From positions 8,846,863 to 8,910,862 of the forward strand of contig CM053266.1 in NCBI GenBank assembly GCA_028583415.1: 64,000 nt of DNA, read 5' to 3'. This document shows positions 45,370 through 56,442 of the stretch, piece after piece. Both the position numbers and the translations under genes were made by a program. Source of the stretch: Protea cynaroides. Its lineage: Eukaryota > Streptophyta > Magnoliopsida > Proteales > Proteaceae. The notes below the pieces were generated by a model. That model made no database searches and was not told where the DNA came from. It saw nothing but the letters and a program-made list of their open reading frames with translations. The stretch's first letter is position 1, and each line of letters begins with the position of its first letter.

Positions 45370-45990
45370 AAAAAACCTAGGGGCCGAATGCCTCCTCCAC
45401 TCCAACATAATCTGGGAGGTGATGATTGAACCCACCAAGGGGTTAAACCTTTCTTTAGTTTTGAGATGAACCAGAAATGGTGGTTGAATCTGGGACTGAA
45501 TATTTCTTTGATTCTGAGATGAACTGGATGTGATTGCTTCTGCCTAGGGGCTGAATCTTTCATTAATTCTGGATGAACCGAAATGATTATTGGACCTGCC
45601 TAGGGGCTGAATCTTTCTTTAATTCAAAAGTGAATCAGGAAGGGTGATTAGACTTACCTAGGGGTTAAATCTCTCCTTAAGTCAGAGGTGAATCGAGAAT
45701 GGTGATTAGATTTGCCTAGGGGCTGAATCTTTCCTTGATTCTAAGGTGCATCGAGAACTATGATTGGATTTGCCTAGGGACTGAATCTTTCCTTAATTCT
45801 AAGGTACATTGAGAACTATGATTGGATTTGCCTAGGGGCTGAATCTTTCCTTAATTCTGAGATGAATCGAGAACTATGCTTGGATTTTCCTAGCGGCTGG
45901 ATCTTTCCTTAATTCAGAGATGAATCAAGAAATATAATTGGATTTTCCTAGAGGCTGAAACTCTCCTTGATTATGAGATGAACTAAATAT
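45370..45990. repeat. Tandem repeat with unit of 58 bp
   Basis: CCTAGGGGCTGAATCTTTCC recurs at about 45715, 45773, 45831 and 45889, each 58 bp apart. Looser units precede it. Confidence 0.9.
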
Positions 45991-47353
45991 GATATTTGAG
46001 TAGGCCCAGGGACTAACTGTACAGGAATATTGTAAACTTTTTCAGGTATAGGGGCTTGTCACTGCCTAAACTGAATGCTCTATTGGATCAGATTGGCTGA
46101 GTTACTGATTGTGTTCCCAAATCTGGTTGCCTCCTTTTTTACAAGATTTGATGTTCAATCAAGATCTAGATTCATTGACTTTCATTGATTCATTTAGAAA
46201 GATAATATGGATGGATCTCAAGGTGGGAGATCAAGACACCCTAGTTGTAGGGGCCTCTTACCCTAAAAGGGTTGATATGGTTGTAGATTGATTCTCTTTT
46301 TCAAAGGCATTGTGACCCAATGGAGAAATATCGAGATTTTAGACATCAAGAGGAATGGACGAAGTCACATGCACAATTAAGGATGACTTAACCAAACAAA
46401 GTTAGCTCCCTCATAAGGGCGATTGGGTAAACATTATCCGAGTCAATTTAGTTGAATCTGGTTAAGCCATGTGTTCAGTCTTGGGACCTCGTGATTCCAA
46501 AATGGATAATCAGTGATATCAAGGTCTGGCCAATTGGATTACCGAATTCGATGAAATTAAAATGGATATATTAATCCATCGTCCTTATTAGGGATGGTTA
46601 GCAAAAGCAGTTCATAGATGAACAAACTAGTAAATTTCTTCTTGACCATGGTATCTATGTCTTGACAGGGATTTTCTGTTCATTTTCGAAATCGACGTGT
46701 TAACAATGAGAGATTCGACAGATCGAGCTTACTTAATGGAGGGTGTATAGTGACCGTCTATTATGATGTAGAACAGGTGTATACGTACCTCATACTCCCA
46801 ATGGGTGAGAGTTCAAGATGCTCATCATGTTGATTATAAAATGTTGACCAATCGAGGACAAAAATGGGCAGAACTTTGATGTCTCGAACATGGATGTCAT
46901 GGTTAAGCAGATTTTACTGGGTCAGTTCAAGGATGAACTAAAAAATAACAAACATTGGGCAACAATCTGGGTTAGGACAGAAAAGGCCACCTTGACAAGG
47001 ACGGGGTAACCTATCACCGAATGCACAATGAATAATGGGCCCCCAATCCCTTTATATACTATGTTGCAAGGATCCAAGCGACGTGGAGTAGCATAACGCA
47101 TTCTCGGGTGGACCCAAGAAATGCTTGTTAGAGGTTGCTCGCCGGTTGTGGACTCACAAAGTATAGGCCAAGGTTGTGTGTTTTGCCTAGCGGGCTGCCC
47201 CATATGCATGGGACCCGGTTTGGCTACTCGCACGAATGTGTGACTGAACCCATTCCCCTCAAAGCAATATTATACAAGCATAAATATAGTATCCTAAAAT
47301 CTAGCATCCAATTCACACAAGGAAAGTTTTCATTTAGGAGTTTGACGTTTATA

Positions 47354-47371
47354 TCCCCAGTGAAGTCGCCA
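47354..47371 (-). other. Primer-binding site of Og1
   Basis: The minus strand reads TGGCGACTTCACTGGGGA one base after the 5' LTR. As I remember them, Ogre elements use an arginine-tRNA primer site of this form. It is not the initiator-Met site of the Tk elements. Confidence 0.7.
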
Positions 47372-47372
47372 C

Positions 47373-48514
47373 TGTGAGGACAAAGATGGAAATCTTAGAA
47401 GTCGCTACCTAGATTAAGGTCTAGGACCATAGAAATGTGAAATCTCACCCTAAGGCAAGACTTCGATTAACTCATGACCCTTAGATTGGATTTTTGGTCC
47501 ATCAAAGATTGGATAAGCGTCAGGTTACGATTATGGGAAGGGATTAGGCACCCAAACCGCCCGATCGAAATCAGTCTAATATTCCTTTCCTATGCTAGAC
47601 TCTATCTGTTAAACCGAACCAAACCAAGTGATTTGATATCATTGAACCGAATTTGTACCCATCAGATTGTTTACTTATTACGGAATTATTTCAAAAATCA
47701 GGTTCACCATCGTAGTTCAGGTGTGATTAAAGTTTATGGCTGTGATTTATGCTTGTGCATGCTTAAATTCTTTGTTCAAGTTGAAGTTTATGCTTGAATG
47801 GATGAGAAACCCTATGGGTTAGGATCTGGATAGTCCATGCGAACAGATAGATAGTTTGATTGGATCTAAGAATAACCCTATTTGGGTCGAAATATGGATA
47901 ACCCATTATGAGTTGGAATGTGGATAACCCTATTTGGGTTGAAATGTGGATAAATATCCTAGTGGATCTATGGATAGTCCAAGTGGACTAAGGTTTGGAT
48001 CCGAATTTGGGTTTCTCCCAAATGACCTACATATCCTAGGGTTTGCCTTAGGAATCAGAATCTGCGTAGTTCGAATTGATAACCCATTCTGGGTCGAAAT
48101 GGGGGTAAATATCCAAGTGGATGGATAGTCCGAGTGGACTAAGGTGTGGATCCAAATTTGGGATTCTCCCAAATGGCCTACGTATCCTAGGGTTTGCCCT
48201 AGGAATCAGAATCCGTGTAGTTCGGTTTGATAACCTGTTCTAGGTTAGAATGTGAAAACCTATTCTAGGTTTAGGATTTAGAACCCATTTTAGGTTTAGG
48301 GTTTATAACCTATTCTATGTTTAGGGTTGAGAACCTATTCTAGGTTTAGGGTTTACCGAGGGGCAGAAATCGTCCTGAGCTACCCTTTTTATCTTGAATT
48401 CTAATTTTTGAAGGTTTGGGAAAGCATTCTCTTTCATTGTTAAGACTTTTATTATTTTCCATTATATCCTTTCCAAGAATGTGGGTGCCTAAATGCATGT
48501 CCCCACACCTAATA
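47373..48514 (-). mobile_element. 5' LTR of Og1, distal part
   Basis: 1142 bp matching 33137-34260, including the GTCCTCACA end at 47373. It breaks at the TAATA target duplication (48510-48514) of Tk-C. Confidence 0.9.
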
Positions 48515-49089
48515 TATAAGACATGTGTCAATCTAACCCGGTTTTACCACCTTGAACCAGGTTTACCCATCATGGTCGAGTAAAATGGACCAAGGGCGTG
48601 AAGGAGATCGAGATCCCAGGTATCAAATCGACCCAAAACACTTAAGTTAGGGGGAGGGTCGCATACCCAGCCAAGGAGGGTCGGACCCCCCAAAATAGAA
48701 AGTCAGACCCTTAGTTTTGAAGGGAGGGTCGGACAACTTAGAAACCTAGGGTCGACGGGATCATCGACCCTCCCATCGACCCTCAGTTGCCGCCAAAACT
48801 AAAATTTGGAAATTTCCTAATTTTTGATTGTGATTCTTTCCTAATCTCAAAGGGACTTATTTTAGGATGCTCCTACTCTATTTAAAGGATGTCCCTAAGC
48901 CTCTTTTACTCCTTTCACAACCCTAATTGAATTGAGAGAAAGAGAAGAGAAGGAAAAGAAGAAGAAGAAAAGCAAGGAAGAGAATTTAGCCAAAAGAGAA
49001 GAGTTGCAGAGAAGGAGTATTCTTCTCAAGTATGGATACTAATTCCATGAGTTTTTACAGACCTTAGGATAGATATTGATAAGAGTGTG

Positions 49090-49633
49090 TGGATCCTCCG
49101 TTCTAGCACTCAAAAGGCGTCAGGTTCGTTCCTTCTTTGATCTCGAATAGTGAAACACTGGATTTGTTATCTCATGTCTGTTTTTCGTGAAAAAAGACCA
49201 ATTGAAGTGGAGGGTTTCTTCAAACAACAAGGAGCTGAGTCAACTATCAATCAAATGATATTGAGCACGTTTCCCGTCTCTTCTCGAGAAAGAAGTGGGG
49301 TATTTCTTTGCAAAATTGTGCTCAATTTCATATGTGGCAATTCCGTCAAGATCTCTTCGTTAGTTGGGGGAAGAATCCGCACGAATCGGATTTTTTGAGG
49401 AGTTGCTGCCAATATGTGCAAAGGTGAGGAGTGAAAGCCACTCAATTGCTTGTTAAATTGAGGAGCGGAAGCCATCATCCTTCCCACATAGAGGGATACT
49501 CGACCCTGAAGACAGGGGTTTTGATTCTATTCGATTGAAACCACCATGGGAGCTTCATATGACCATATCAAAAGAAAAAGTCTCTGATCTAGCGAAACAT
49601 TCACTAGTATACAACTCAGTCCTGCTATAGTCG
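49090..49633 (+). pseudogene. ycf2: Plastid-derived insert with a ycf2 fragment
   Basis: The 3' LTR lacks this segment, so it entered after Tk-C had inserted. In one frame around 49310-49398 it encodes SLQNCAQFHMWQFRQDLF and then VSWGKNPHESDFL, a stretch I recognise from plastid Ycf2. Upstream, FFKQQGAEST fits the same protein but a missing base shifts the frame near 49240. The last 230 bases (from 49400) and the first 80 are not placed; they may be other organelle pieces. It replaces about seven LTR bases, which fits repair filler. Confidence 0.75.
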
Positions 49634-51001
49634 AAGAAACCCAAACCATCAACCCATGGTTAGGTTTAATGGAAAACCACAGAAGAATGCATGAAAGCTA
49701 TTTAGGTGGATGATTCATGGTTCCAGACCATGGAATGATTGGTGAATGGAATGTAGGAGCAAGCCATTGGATCCCAAGCATGAAGAATGAACTAAAAAGA
49801 GGAAAATTGACCAAAGTACACCGAGGGTCGCACCGAGGGTTGATGACCATCCGACCCTAGGTGATCCTGAGTATCAACCCTCAGTGTTCGGGAAGTTTAG
49901 ATTTTGGGAGGGTCGCACCCAGGGTCGATTAGGACTCCGACCCTACCTCCGACCCTCAGTTAATAGAATGGTTTTTAAATTCAGAATTAAATCTAATTAA
50001 ATATTATCTACTTTGTTAGGTTTTCTCGCAATACAATAACAATATAAAGGTGATTATAAAGCTTGGAAAAGTATATATTAGCAAGCTAAGGTGAGGAAAT
50101 AGAACTCTAAACTAATTGATTAATAACAAACTATTTTTCTTTTCTTGAGTCCAATGCCATGCTTCATTCTATGCGAATATGTTTGTAATGTGCATACAAC
50201 ATGTTATCCAATTTTTCTATTATTTGTCCGTGCATATTTACTTTATTGTTTATAACATGATGATGATGATGATGATAGGAATAGGCATGTGATTGTATGT
50301 GTGTGGTTGGTGTACTTGATGCGAGCGAGTATCAGGGGAGGTGTGATGAGAACGTCAATAAACGTTAACCTTTGGCGGGTCTCAGCACTTTATCTCTATC
50401 TCTAACTCAAGTCTTGTGCATTAGCATTGTCGTATCGCCATTACTTTAGCAAAACTAATATGTCGTAGAGTATCAGGGGAGGTGGTCTCGGTCCTTGTAT
50501 TCTCTGACTCTACTGGGGGGCCTTAGCTCTATCTCTATAGACATTCTAAGGGGTGCTGAGGTGAGGCATTGGATACACTGTTTGGAATTAGGATTGGTTA
50601 GTTGCGAGCCCTGTTTGCAAGCCCTCGCCAACAGGGGTTTACGTGTTGTTATGGCACTATATAGCAATAAACGTTAACCTTTGTTATATAATGTTCATGA
50701 TTAGGGTGGATGGGGACGACGATAAATGTTAGCCTACGGGCGGACTTCCACACCCTGTGTATAGAGGTGGGATCAATAAACGTTAATATTTAACCACCCA
50801 ACCTTTCTATTGCGCATTGCAAACTATAAACCAGACCAAAGATATGAATTGATTGCATGCATATGTAATGTTGCATTGTTTTGTCTACTCACTGAGCCGT
50901 GATGTGTTCTCACCCCTCGACGTCGAATATTTTTAGTTGATGATGCAGGTTATATCGTTGAAGATTATGTAAACGCTCCAGCGTTCGGGAACGTAGCAGC
51001 G

Positions 51002-51070
51002 ATGGAGGTTGAAGCTGAAGTGGATACACATGACTCCTCTTGTGAGTGCAACTCATGTGTATTCGATTAG
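51002..51070 (+). CDS. LTR micropeptide, 22-aa remnant, Tk-C 5' LTR
   Basis: After GATGATGCAG/GT (50948/50949) the frame reads on to D-S-S-C-E-C-N-S-C-V-F-D. GTA replaces the upstream ATG, leaving the internal Met at 51002 as first start. Confidence 0.45.
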   Translation: MEVEAEVDTHDSSCECNSCVFD

Positions 51071-51361
51071 ATATTTTCTTAGGTTTCTTTACCTGGATTT
51101 GTTATGGATATGTATTTGATATTTACTTATGTCTCAGTTGATACAGAATAATTTTTCTATTTAAATATGAATATCACAATAGATTCTCAGTTTATTTTAT
51201 TATAAGACTTCCGTTATTATGTATTTACTCTGATTATGATTATGGATGTATGGGGGTTCAGATAACACGGATGTAGCCTACTCGAGATCCTGGTTGAACC
51301 GTTGGTTTATTAGCGGTTCATCACACCATTCTGAATAGTGCGGAATTGGGGTGTGACCACT

Positions 51362-51373
51362 TGGTATCAGAGC
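51362..51373 (+). other. Primer-binding site of Tk-C
   Basis: TGGTATCAGAGC, three bases after the 5' LTR. Confidence 0.95.
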
Positions 51374-51635
51374 CTCTCAGGCCTTGTCCGCTGAACTAAC
51401 ATACATTCAAGACAATTTTGAACTGAGATAGGATAAAAGTAAAAACAGTAATATTAACACATTATAAGCACAAGTGATGGTTGAGACCAACTTTAAAAAA
51501 AGAATAATGTATCTATTAAAGGGGAAACAATTTTACATTCAATGAGAGAGAAACAAACGTTTATACATTACAAAAGCAGAGTACAGTCCACAAGTCGGAC
51601 AGTTACTCTGTAGTACAAAGAAAAAATAAATACAA

Positions 51636-52989
51636 TCAAGAAGCTGGAGGTGAAGGAGGAGGCAGCGCCTCACGGTCTCTGTCGTAGTCATCGGTAGACT
51701 TTAGTCAACCAGGCTATCTGAGTCTGGGTCGTCTGTAGACTAGTCGTAAGATCGGCTACCCTCCTATCAGTCGCACGCTGAACCTCTATGAGCTCTCCCA
51801 TCCGTGAGTCTGATATGCGCTGGGCGGCTAGCAGCTCATCCATTCTCACACGCTGAGCGTCTAGTAACTCCTCCATCCTCAGATCAGACTGCGCTGAGCC
51901 TCCTTGATCTCCTACAACATCTCCATCAGGTCAGAAGGTGGGTGTGAAGGACCGCCCGCATGAGAAGGACCAGTCTCAGGTACAGGATCCGTCGCAGAAG
52001 AAGTACCAACTCTAGCCGCATGCGTAGGTGAAGGCGGTGGTATCGAGTCGACATCCATATACATACGATCATCATCATCGACAGGATCCACATGAGCTCA
52101 AGCAGCGGCAGCAGCGGCCTCAGCGTCAGCCATCTCAATGCGAGTGTGAGGGCGTACCATCTCGTTCCTCTCCTCATCATTGACCTGGGCATCCCGCATA
52201 CCCATCTTGCAGATAGCCTCCCAATCTAGAGGCGACGAGAAGGTTTTCTCCTGAATATTCTCATCTACTAAGTCAACCCCCAGACGGGTCAGTAGAACAA
52301 TAATCATACGTCCATAAGGTAGATTACCCCTATGACCGGACAATGTAGCACTAATCATGGTCCGCATGATGATGTAGGAAAGGCGGACTGGCTGTCTGGT
52401 GCAGATACTATATATCAAAAACTGGGTCAACTGAGAAACCCTCTCATAGTGCCCACTCTGCAGAATCAGATTATGCTGGATAATCTTGCAGAAGACCCGT
52501 GGAGCTGGAAGCAGGTAACAAGCTCTCATCTGCCAGCGATCAGGTCGTAGCAGCTGATTTTCGATCTCTGCCCTCATCTCCATGGAAACAAACTGGGGCT
52601 CTCCAGGCGCACAATAAACCATGGGGCCATCATAAGGAATGCCCAGTAGGTCGGCCAGTTTCCGATAGTCAAATGAGATATTCACCCCTTTGACGTAGCT
52701 GGTGATGCGCAACTATTGACCCCTCTCGAAATCATTGTAATTCCCTACCACCTGGAGATTACAATAGAACTAGCGCACCAAATCCGGACATGTGCACGCG
52801 TCGTAAGTGATGACAGGGAGCCACCCCATGTCACCAAATGCTCTCTCTACGTTGAACAAGGCTAGCTCAACCAAGTTCACCATACGACCACCCTCCACTT
52901 TCTTACGAGCATAGTCGGCATACTGTGCCTCGGCTTTATTGGAGCGGAAGCGAAGCAGATCACGAACTCTGGGTACCTTGGTACGAGCC
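51636..52989 (-). pseudogene. Tk-C antisense ORF, the best-preserved copy
   Basis: Starts ATG at 52989 (M-A-R-T-K-V-P-R-V-R-D), directly after the acceptor. N-terminal block RSNKAEAQYADYARKKVEGG and VERAFGDMGWLPVITYDAC. A TAG near 52772 and a TAG near 52715 (C-to-T type) interrupt. From 52712 the core is open for 204 codons: ADLLGIPYDGPMVYCAPGEP, QHNLILQSGHYERVSQLTQF, YSICTRQPVRLSYIIMRTMI, YGRMIIVLLTRLGVDLVDE, LDWEAICKMGMRDAQVNDEE and an Ala run. The end has a stop near 52098, shifts, then coiled-coil DAQR units and T-Q-I-A-W-L. Same family as the other antisense copies; function unknown. Confidence 0.88.
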
Positions 52990-52996
52990 ATGGTAT

Positions 52997-53438
52997 CTGC
53001 AGATACGAAAGAAAAAGGGAGACAAGGAGTTAATAGGATAAAAATCCGAAAGTTGACATTATAACGACGTAAATTGGCCAAAAGCCTCACTTTTCACCCG
53101 TACACGTGGGCAGGAGGACTTATGTAGGTTCCAACATATCCTACAACACTCACATAGTAGGAATTTGGAACTAATAAAGTCCAATTTAAAGGAATTTCAA
53201 GAAATCAAAAATTTTTGACAATTTAGGGCAAAAAGAGCAAAAATCCAAGTTCTTGATAACCAACCGATGAACCTCGAAAATTTTTTAGGGTTTTCGTTCC
53301 ACGAGTCACCAATAACAAAAGCCCCCAATAAAAATCGAATTTTTACGGTTGGAAAAAGTTTAATTTGAAAAAAACACGTTAAATGGGCAAAAACCTAGAA
53401 ATGTAAACCTAAAAACAGGTAAAAATGAGAAAACATAC
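52997..53438 (-). other. 5' intron of the Tk-C antisense ORF (442 nt)
   Basis: Donor CTACAG/GTATGT at 53439/53438, acceptor CGTATCTGCAG at 52997, then ATACC and the ATG. Conserved inner block with CCCACGTGTACGGGTGAAA near 53095-53110. Confidence 0.75.
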
Positions 53439-53599
53439 CTGTAGGGATGATGTGGACGTCGAAACCCGGACTCAAACCGACCAAAAATAGTGGAGTGGCA
53501 CTGTAGCAACTCAGAAGGGAGAGACGAGTCGAAACGGGAGGGAAATAACAAAAAATGACCCAAAATCGGATCTTAAAAATCTGATTTTTGGTCGGAGGG

Positions 53600-53880
53600 T
53601 CGGACAATTCGACCAGAATCATCGACCCTCCCATCGACCCTCGGCTCTCGGGAATCTAACAGAAAACTAAGGGTCGGAACTGAGGGTCGGACACCCATCG
53701 ACCCTCACAACGACCCTCGGCTCTTGGGAATCTGACAGAAAACTAAGGGTCGCAACTGAGGGTCGGACACCCATCGACCCTCACATCGACCCTCAGCTCT
53801 CGGGAAGAACAGGTCATTCCCAGGGTCTGATACTAAGGGTCGGACATACCATCGACCCTCACCATCGACCCTGGATAGGA
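53600..53880. repeat. Three 76-bp repeats rich in CGACCCTC, Tk-C leader
   Basis: Units start at 53621, 53697 and 53773. Same unit length and block order as in Tk-B, but with CGACCCTC in place of CGACCCCC, the variant that also marks Tk-C's LTRs. Confidence 0.85.
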
Positions 53881-53974
53881 AAGACAGTAAATTGGTTATA
53901 AAATGAGTCGAAATTTTAAATTTTACATCGGTTAGCATGCCTACATGAAGTATAAATGACTTTCTCACCTTTTT

Positions 53975-53990
53975 GATGATTTTCAGGCTC
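53975..53990 (+). promoter_or_regulatory. Splice-acceptor-like site before Tk-C gag
   Basis: GATGATTTTCAG/GC with the cut after 53986, 24 nt before the gag ATG at 54011. Confidence 0.55.
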
Positions 53991-54010
53991 CACCAATATC
54001 AGAGAAAAAT

Positions 54011-54868
54011 ATGTCTGGACGAAGAGTGACCAGGTAGAGTCGGAATGCAGTTCCATCACCACCACCTGTGGAGGAGACCAGTCAAGAAAATATGAATGTA
54101 CCAGAAAACCCAGACCAGGCAAATCCTACCAACTTGCCACCTCAACCCCCGGAGTTAGCAACTGTGGTAATGAATTTGGCACAACAACTACAACAGATGC
54201 AACATGCGCAGGCTCAAATGCAAGTTGCAATGGGAATCATGTTCCAAGCTGCTCATGCTACACCCATGTAGCCGGGACAAGCCAGTGCAGCACCGGTGGG
54301 TAACCACCCAGCACCTCAAACACCTCAACAACCTACTGCACAGATTCCAGTACCTGGTCCAGAAGCAGCTCAGGTTAATTATCAGTATCCACCACCTATG
54401 TTTGGGGCATACCCCCAAAATCAGTTGGATCACTCTCGACTGGTTGAGAGATTCTTGAAGATGAAGCCCAAGGAGTTTAATGGCAAACTGTCTGATCCTT
54501 TATGGCCAGTACACTAGATAGACGAGATGGAGAGAAATTTTCTTATGATGACTATCACCGAAGAAGAGAAAGTACATGCTATCAAGATATGGAGACATTA
54601 CCTATACGGAGAGAAATTCCAGATTAAGTCGGACCATAAGAGTCTTACTTATCTATTTAATCAGAAGGAGTTGAATATGAGACAAAGAAGAAGGCTGGAA
54701 CTATTGAGAGACTATGATTGTGATATCCAGTATCATCCAGGAAAAGCGAACGTAGTAGCGGATGCGTTAAGCAGAAAGGCAATGATAAAATCGCAAGGAG
54801 AGGTTACCACAACTGCAGCAATGTGTACTACCAGAATGGTATTCAACCACGACAATGAGCTATTGTGA
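54011..54868 (+). pseudogene. Tk-C gag N-terminus fused to RNase H C-terminus
   Basis: Gag starts M-S-G-R-R-V-T-R at 54011 with stops at about 54035 (CAG to TAG), 54268 and 54515. At 54572 the gag sequence E-E-E-K-V runs straight into H-A-I-K-I-W-R-H-Y of RNase H; about 2.4 kb of Tk-B-equivalent sequence is missing. Both parents share GTA at the junction. RNase H continues with SDHKSLTYLFNQKELNMRQR and NVVADALSRKA. A small indel before 54866 shifts the frame ahead of integrase. The fusion is open from 54527 to 54868 but is a deletion product, not a designed gene. Confidence 0.9.
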
Positions 54869-56442
54869 TAGACGCAATGGATGAATCAGCCAACCAAGGG
54901 TTCATTCATCGATTTTCAAATATGTTCGCCGCTTTGAAGATTATACTGGATATAATGGATGAAGTAAAGACAGCCATTAAATTAGATCCTTATCTGAGAA
55001 CAGTACAAGAAGATATCGAGAAAGGTAGGACTAATCCTGAGTTCACCTTGGACGAAGAGAGAGTACTGAAATACAAAGGAATAATATGTGTACCTGAAAC
55101 AGAAAGTGTGGACATTAGACACCGACTGATGAAAGAAGCCCATACCACCATCTATTCGATACATCCTGGAAGTACAAAAATGTATCATGATCTAAAGAAA
55201 CTATATTGGTGGAGAGGAATGAAAGCAGATGTAGCCAAGTTCGTGTCTCAATGCCTAAATTGTCAGAAAGTAAAGGCTGAACGACAAAGACCAGCAGGAC
55301 TGTTACAGCCGTTACCGAAACCAGCATGGAAATGGGACTGCATCACTATGGACTTCGTCACGGGATTACCACTGACTCCTCGAGTAGTTGACGCAATTTG
55401 GGTGATTGTAGACCGTCTGACTAAAACAACTCGTTTCATACCGATACGACCTCAGTATACACTAGAAAGGTTAACAAAGCTGTATGTGGATAATATCGTT
55501 CGATTACACGGTGTATCAGAGAGCATTGTATCCGATAGAGATCCACGATTTACTTCCAAGTTTTGGGAAGGATTGCAAAAGGCTATGGGTACAACATTGA
55601 AGTTCAGTACCGCATTCCACCCACAGACAGACGGACAGTCAGAGCGTACAATTCAGATTCTAGAAGATATGCTACGAGCATGTGTAATTGATTTCAAAGG
55701 ATCATGGGATGAAAAGTTACCATTGATCGAGTTCTCGTATAACAATAGCTATCAGGCTACTATACAGATGTCACCTTATGAAGCACTATATGGCAAAAAG
55801 TGTCGAACTCCTTTATTTTGGAATGTAGTTGGAGAACATAGTATTGTTGGACCGGAATTTGTTGAAGAGACTTGTCGAGTGGTCGACATTATAAAAGAAA
55901 GAGTGAGAACAGCTCAGAACCATCAGAAGCAATATGCAGATACTTGACACAGAGATCTGGAGTTCGTTGTAGGTGATAAGGTATTTTTGAAGGTATCGCC
56001 TATGGGAGGATTGAAAAGGTTCGGACAGAAAGGGAAACTAAGTCCAAGATATGTCGGGCCGTATGAAATTTTAGCTAAGCGTGGTAAAGTGGCTTATCAG
56101 TTAACAGTACCACCATCTATGTCAAGTGTGCATGATGTATTTCACATTTCCATATTGAAGAAGTATGTCAAGGATCCAACGCATGTCTTGACAGTAGATT
56201 TACCAGATTTGACTGATGATTTGACATTTGAAGTAACACCAACTGAAATCACCAGTCGAAAGGTTCAACATCTACGCAACCGAGATATCTATTATGTTAA
56301 GGTCTCATGGAAAAGTAGAGACATGGAAGAAATTACATTGGAAGAAGAAAATGCTATGCGAAAGCAATACCCTTACTTATTTGATGATGAAGGTACGTAC
56401 AATTTCGAGGACAAAATTTTTATAAGTAGGGGGCAGTTATAA
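54865..56442 (+). pseudogene. Tk-C integrase and chromodomain
   Basis: The integrase part is open for 360 codons to 55947. It has the zinc finger (HRLMKEAH then C-L-N-C), DFVTGLP with the first catalytic Asp, SDRDPRFTS with the second, and the Glu in the TDGQSERTIQILEDMLR stretch; all three acidic residues are present. TGA at 55945 replaces an Arg codon (CGA to TGA). The C-terminal part to 56442 has GPYEIL, V-H-D-V-F-H-I-S and a chromodomain-like end with V-K-V-S-W, E-I-T-L-E-E-E (Leu where Tk-B has Trp) and Y-P-Y-L-F. The final TAA lies in the LTR. This is the best-kept integrase in the window. Confidence 0.92.
56423..56437 (+). other. Polypurine tract of Tk-C
   Basis: AAGTAGGGGGCAGT before the 3' LTR, also coding for the end of pol. 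Confidence 0.8.

Larger units (their letters stand above)
38291..47353 (-). other. Og1 internal region, non-coding
   Basis: Nine kilobases without a recognisable protein. The largest minus-strand frames (118 aa at 41380-41736, 103 aa at 46922-47233) match nothing I know and have no supporting second copy. About a third is tandem repeat (listed separately). Stretches 39650-43380 and 46000-47350 are unique sequence in which I see no feature apart from short T runs (41334-41349, 43313-43336). Confidence 0.7.
48515..51358 (+). mobile_element. 5' LTR of Tk-C
   Basis: 2844 bp. Without the 0.54-kb organelle insert at 49090 it is 2300 bp, as long as the 3' LTR. TATA-like CTCTATTTAAAGG at 48875-48887. 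It ends GGTGTGACC, one base off the normal end. Confidence 0.95.

Noticed and set aside
46922..47233. 103-aa minus-strand ORF near the Og1 PBS as a gag remnant
   Set aside because: No gag motif; overlaps a plus-strand frame of similar length; unsupported.
49150..49398. 82-aa ORF as an intact gene
   Set aside because: Frameshifted piece of plastid ycf2; the real frame differs after about 49240.
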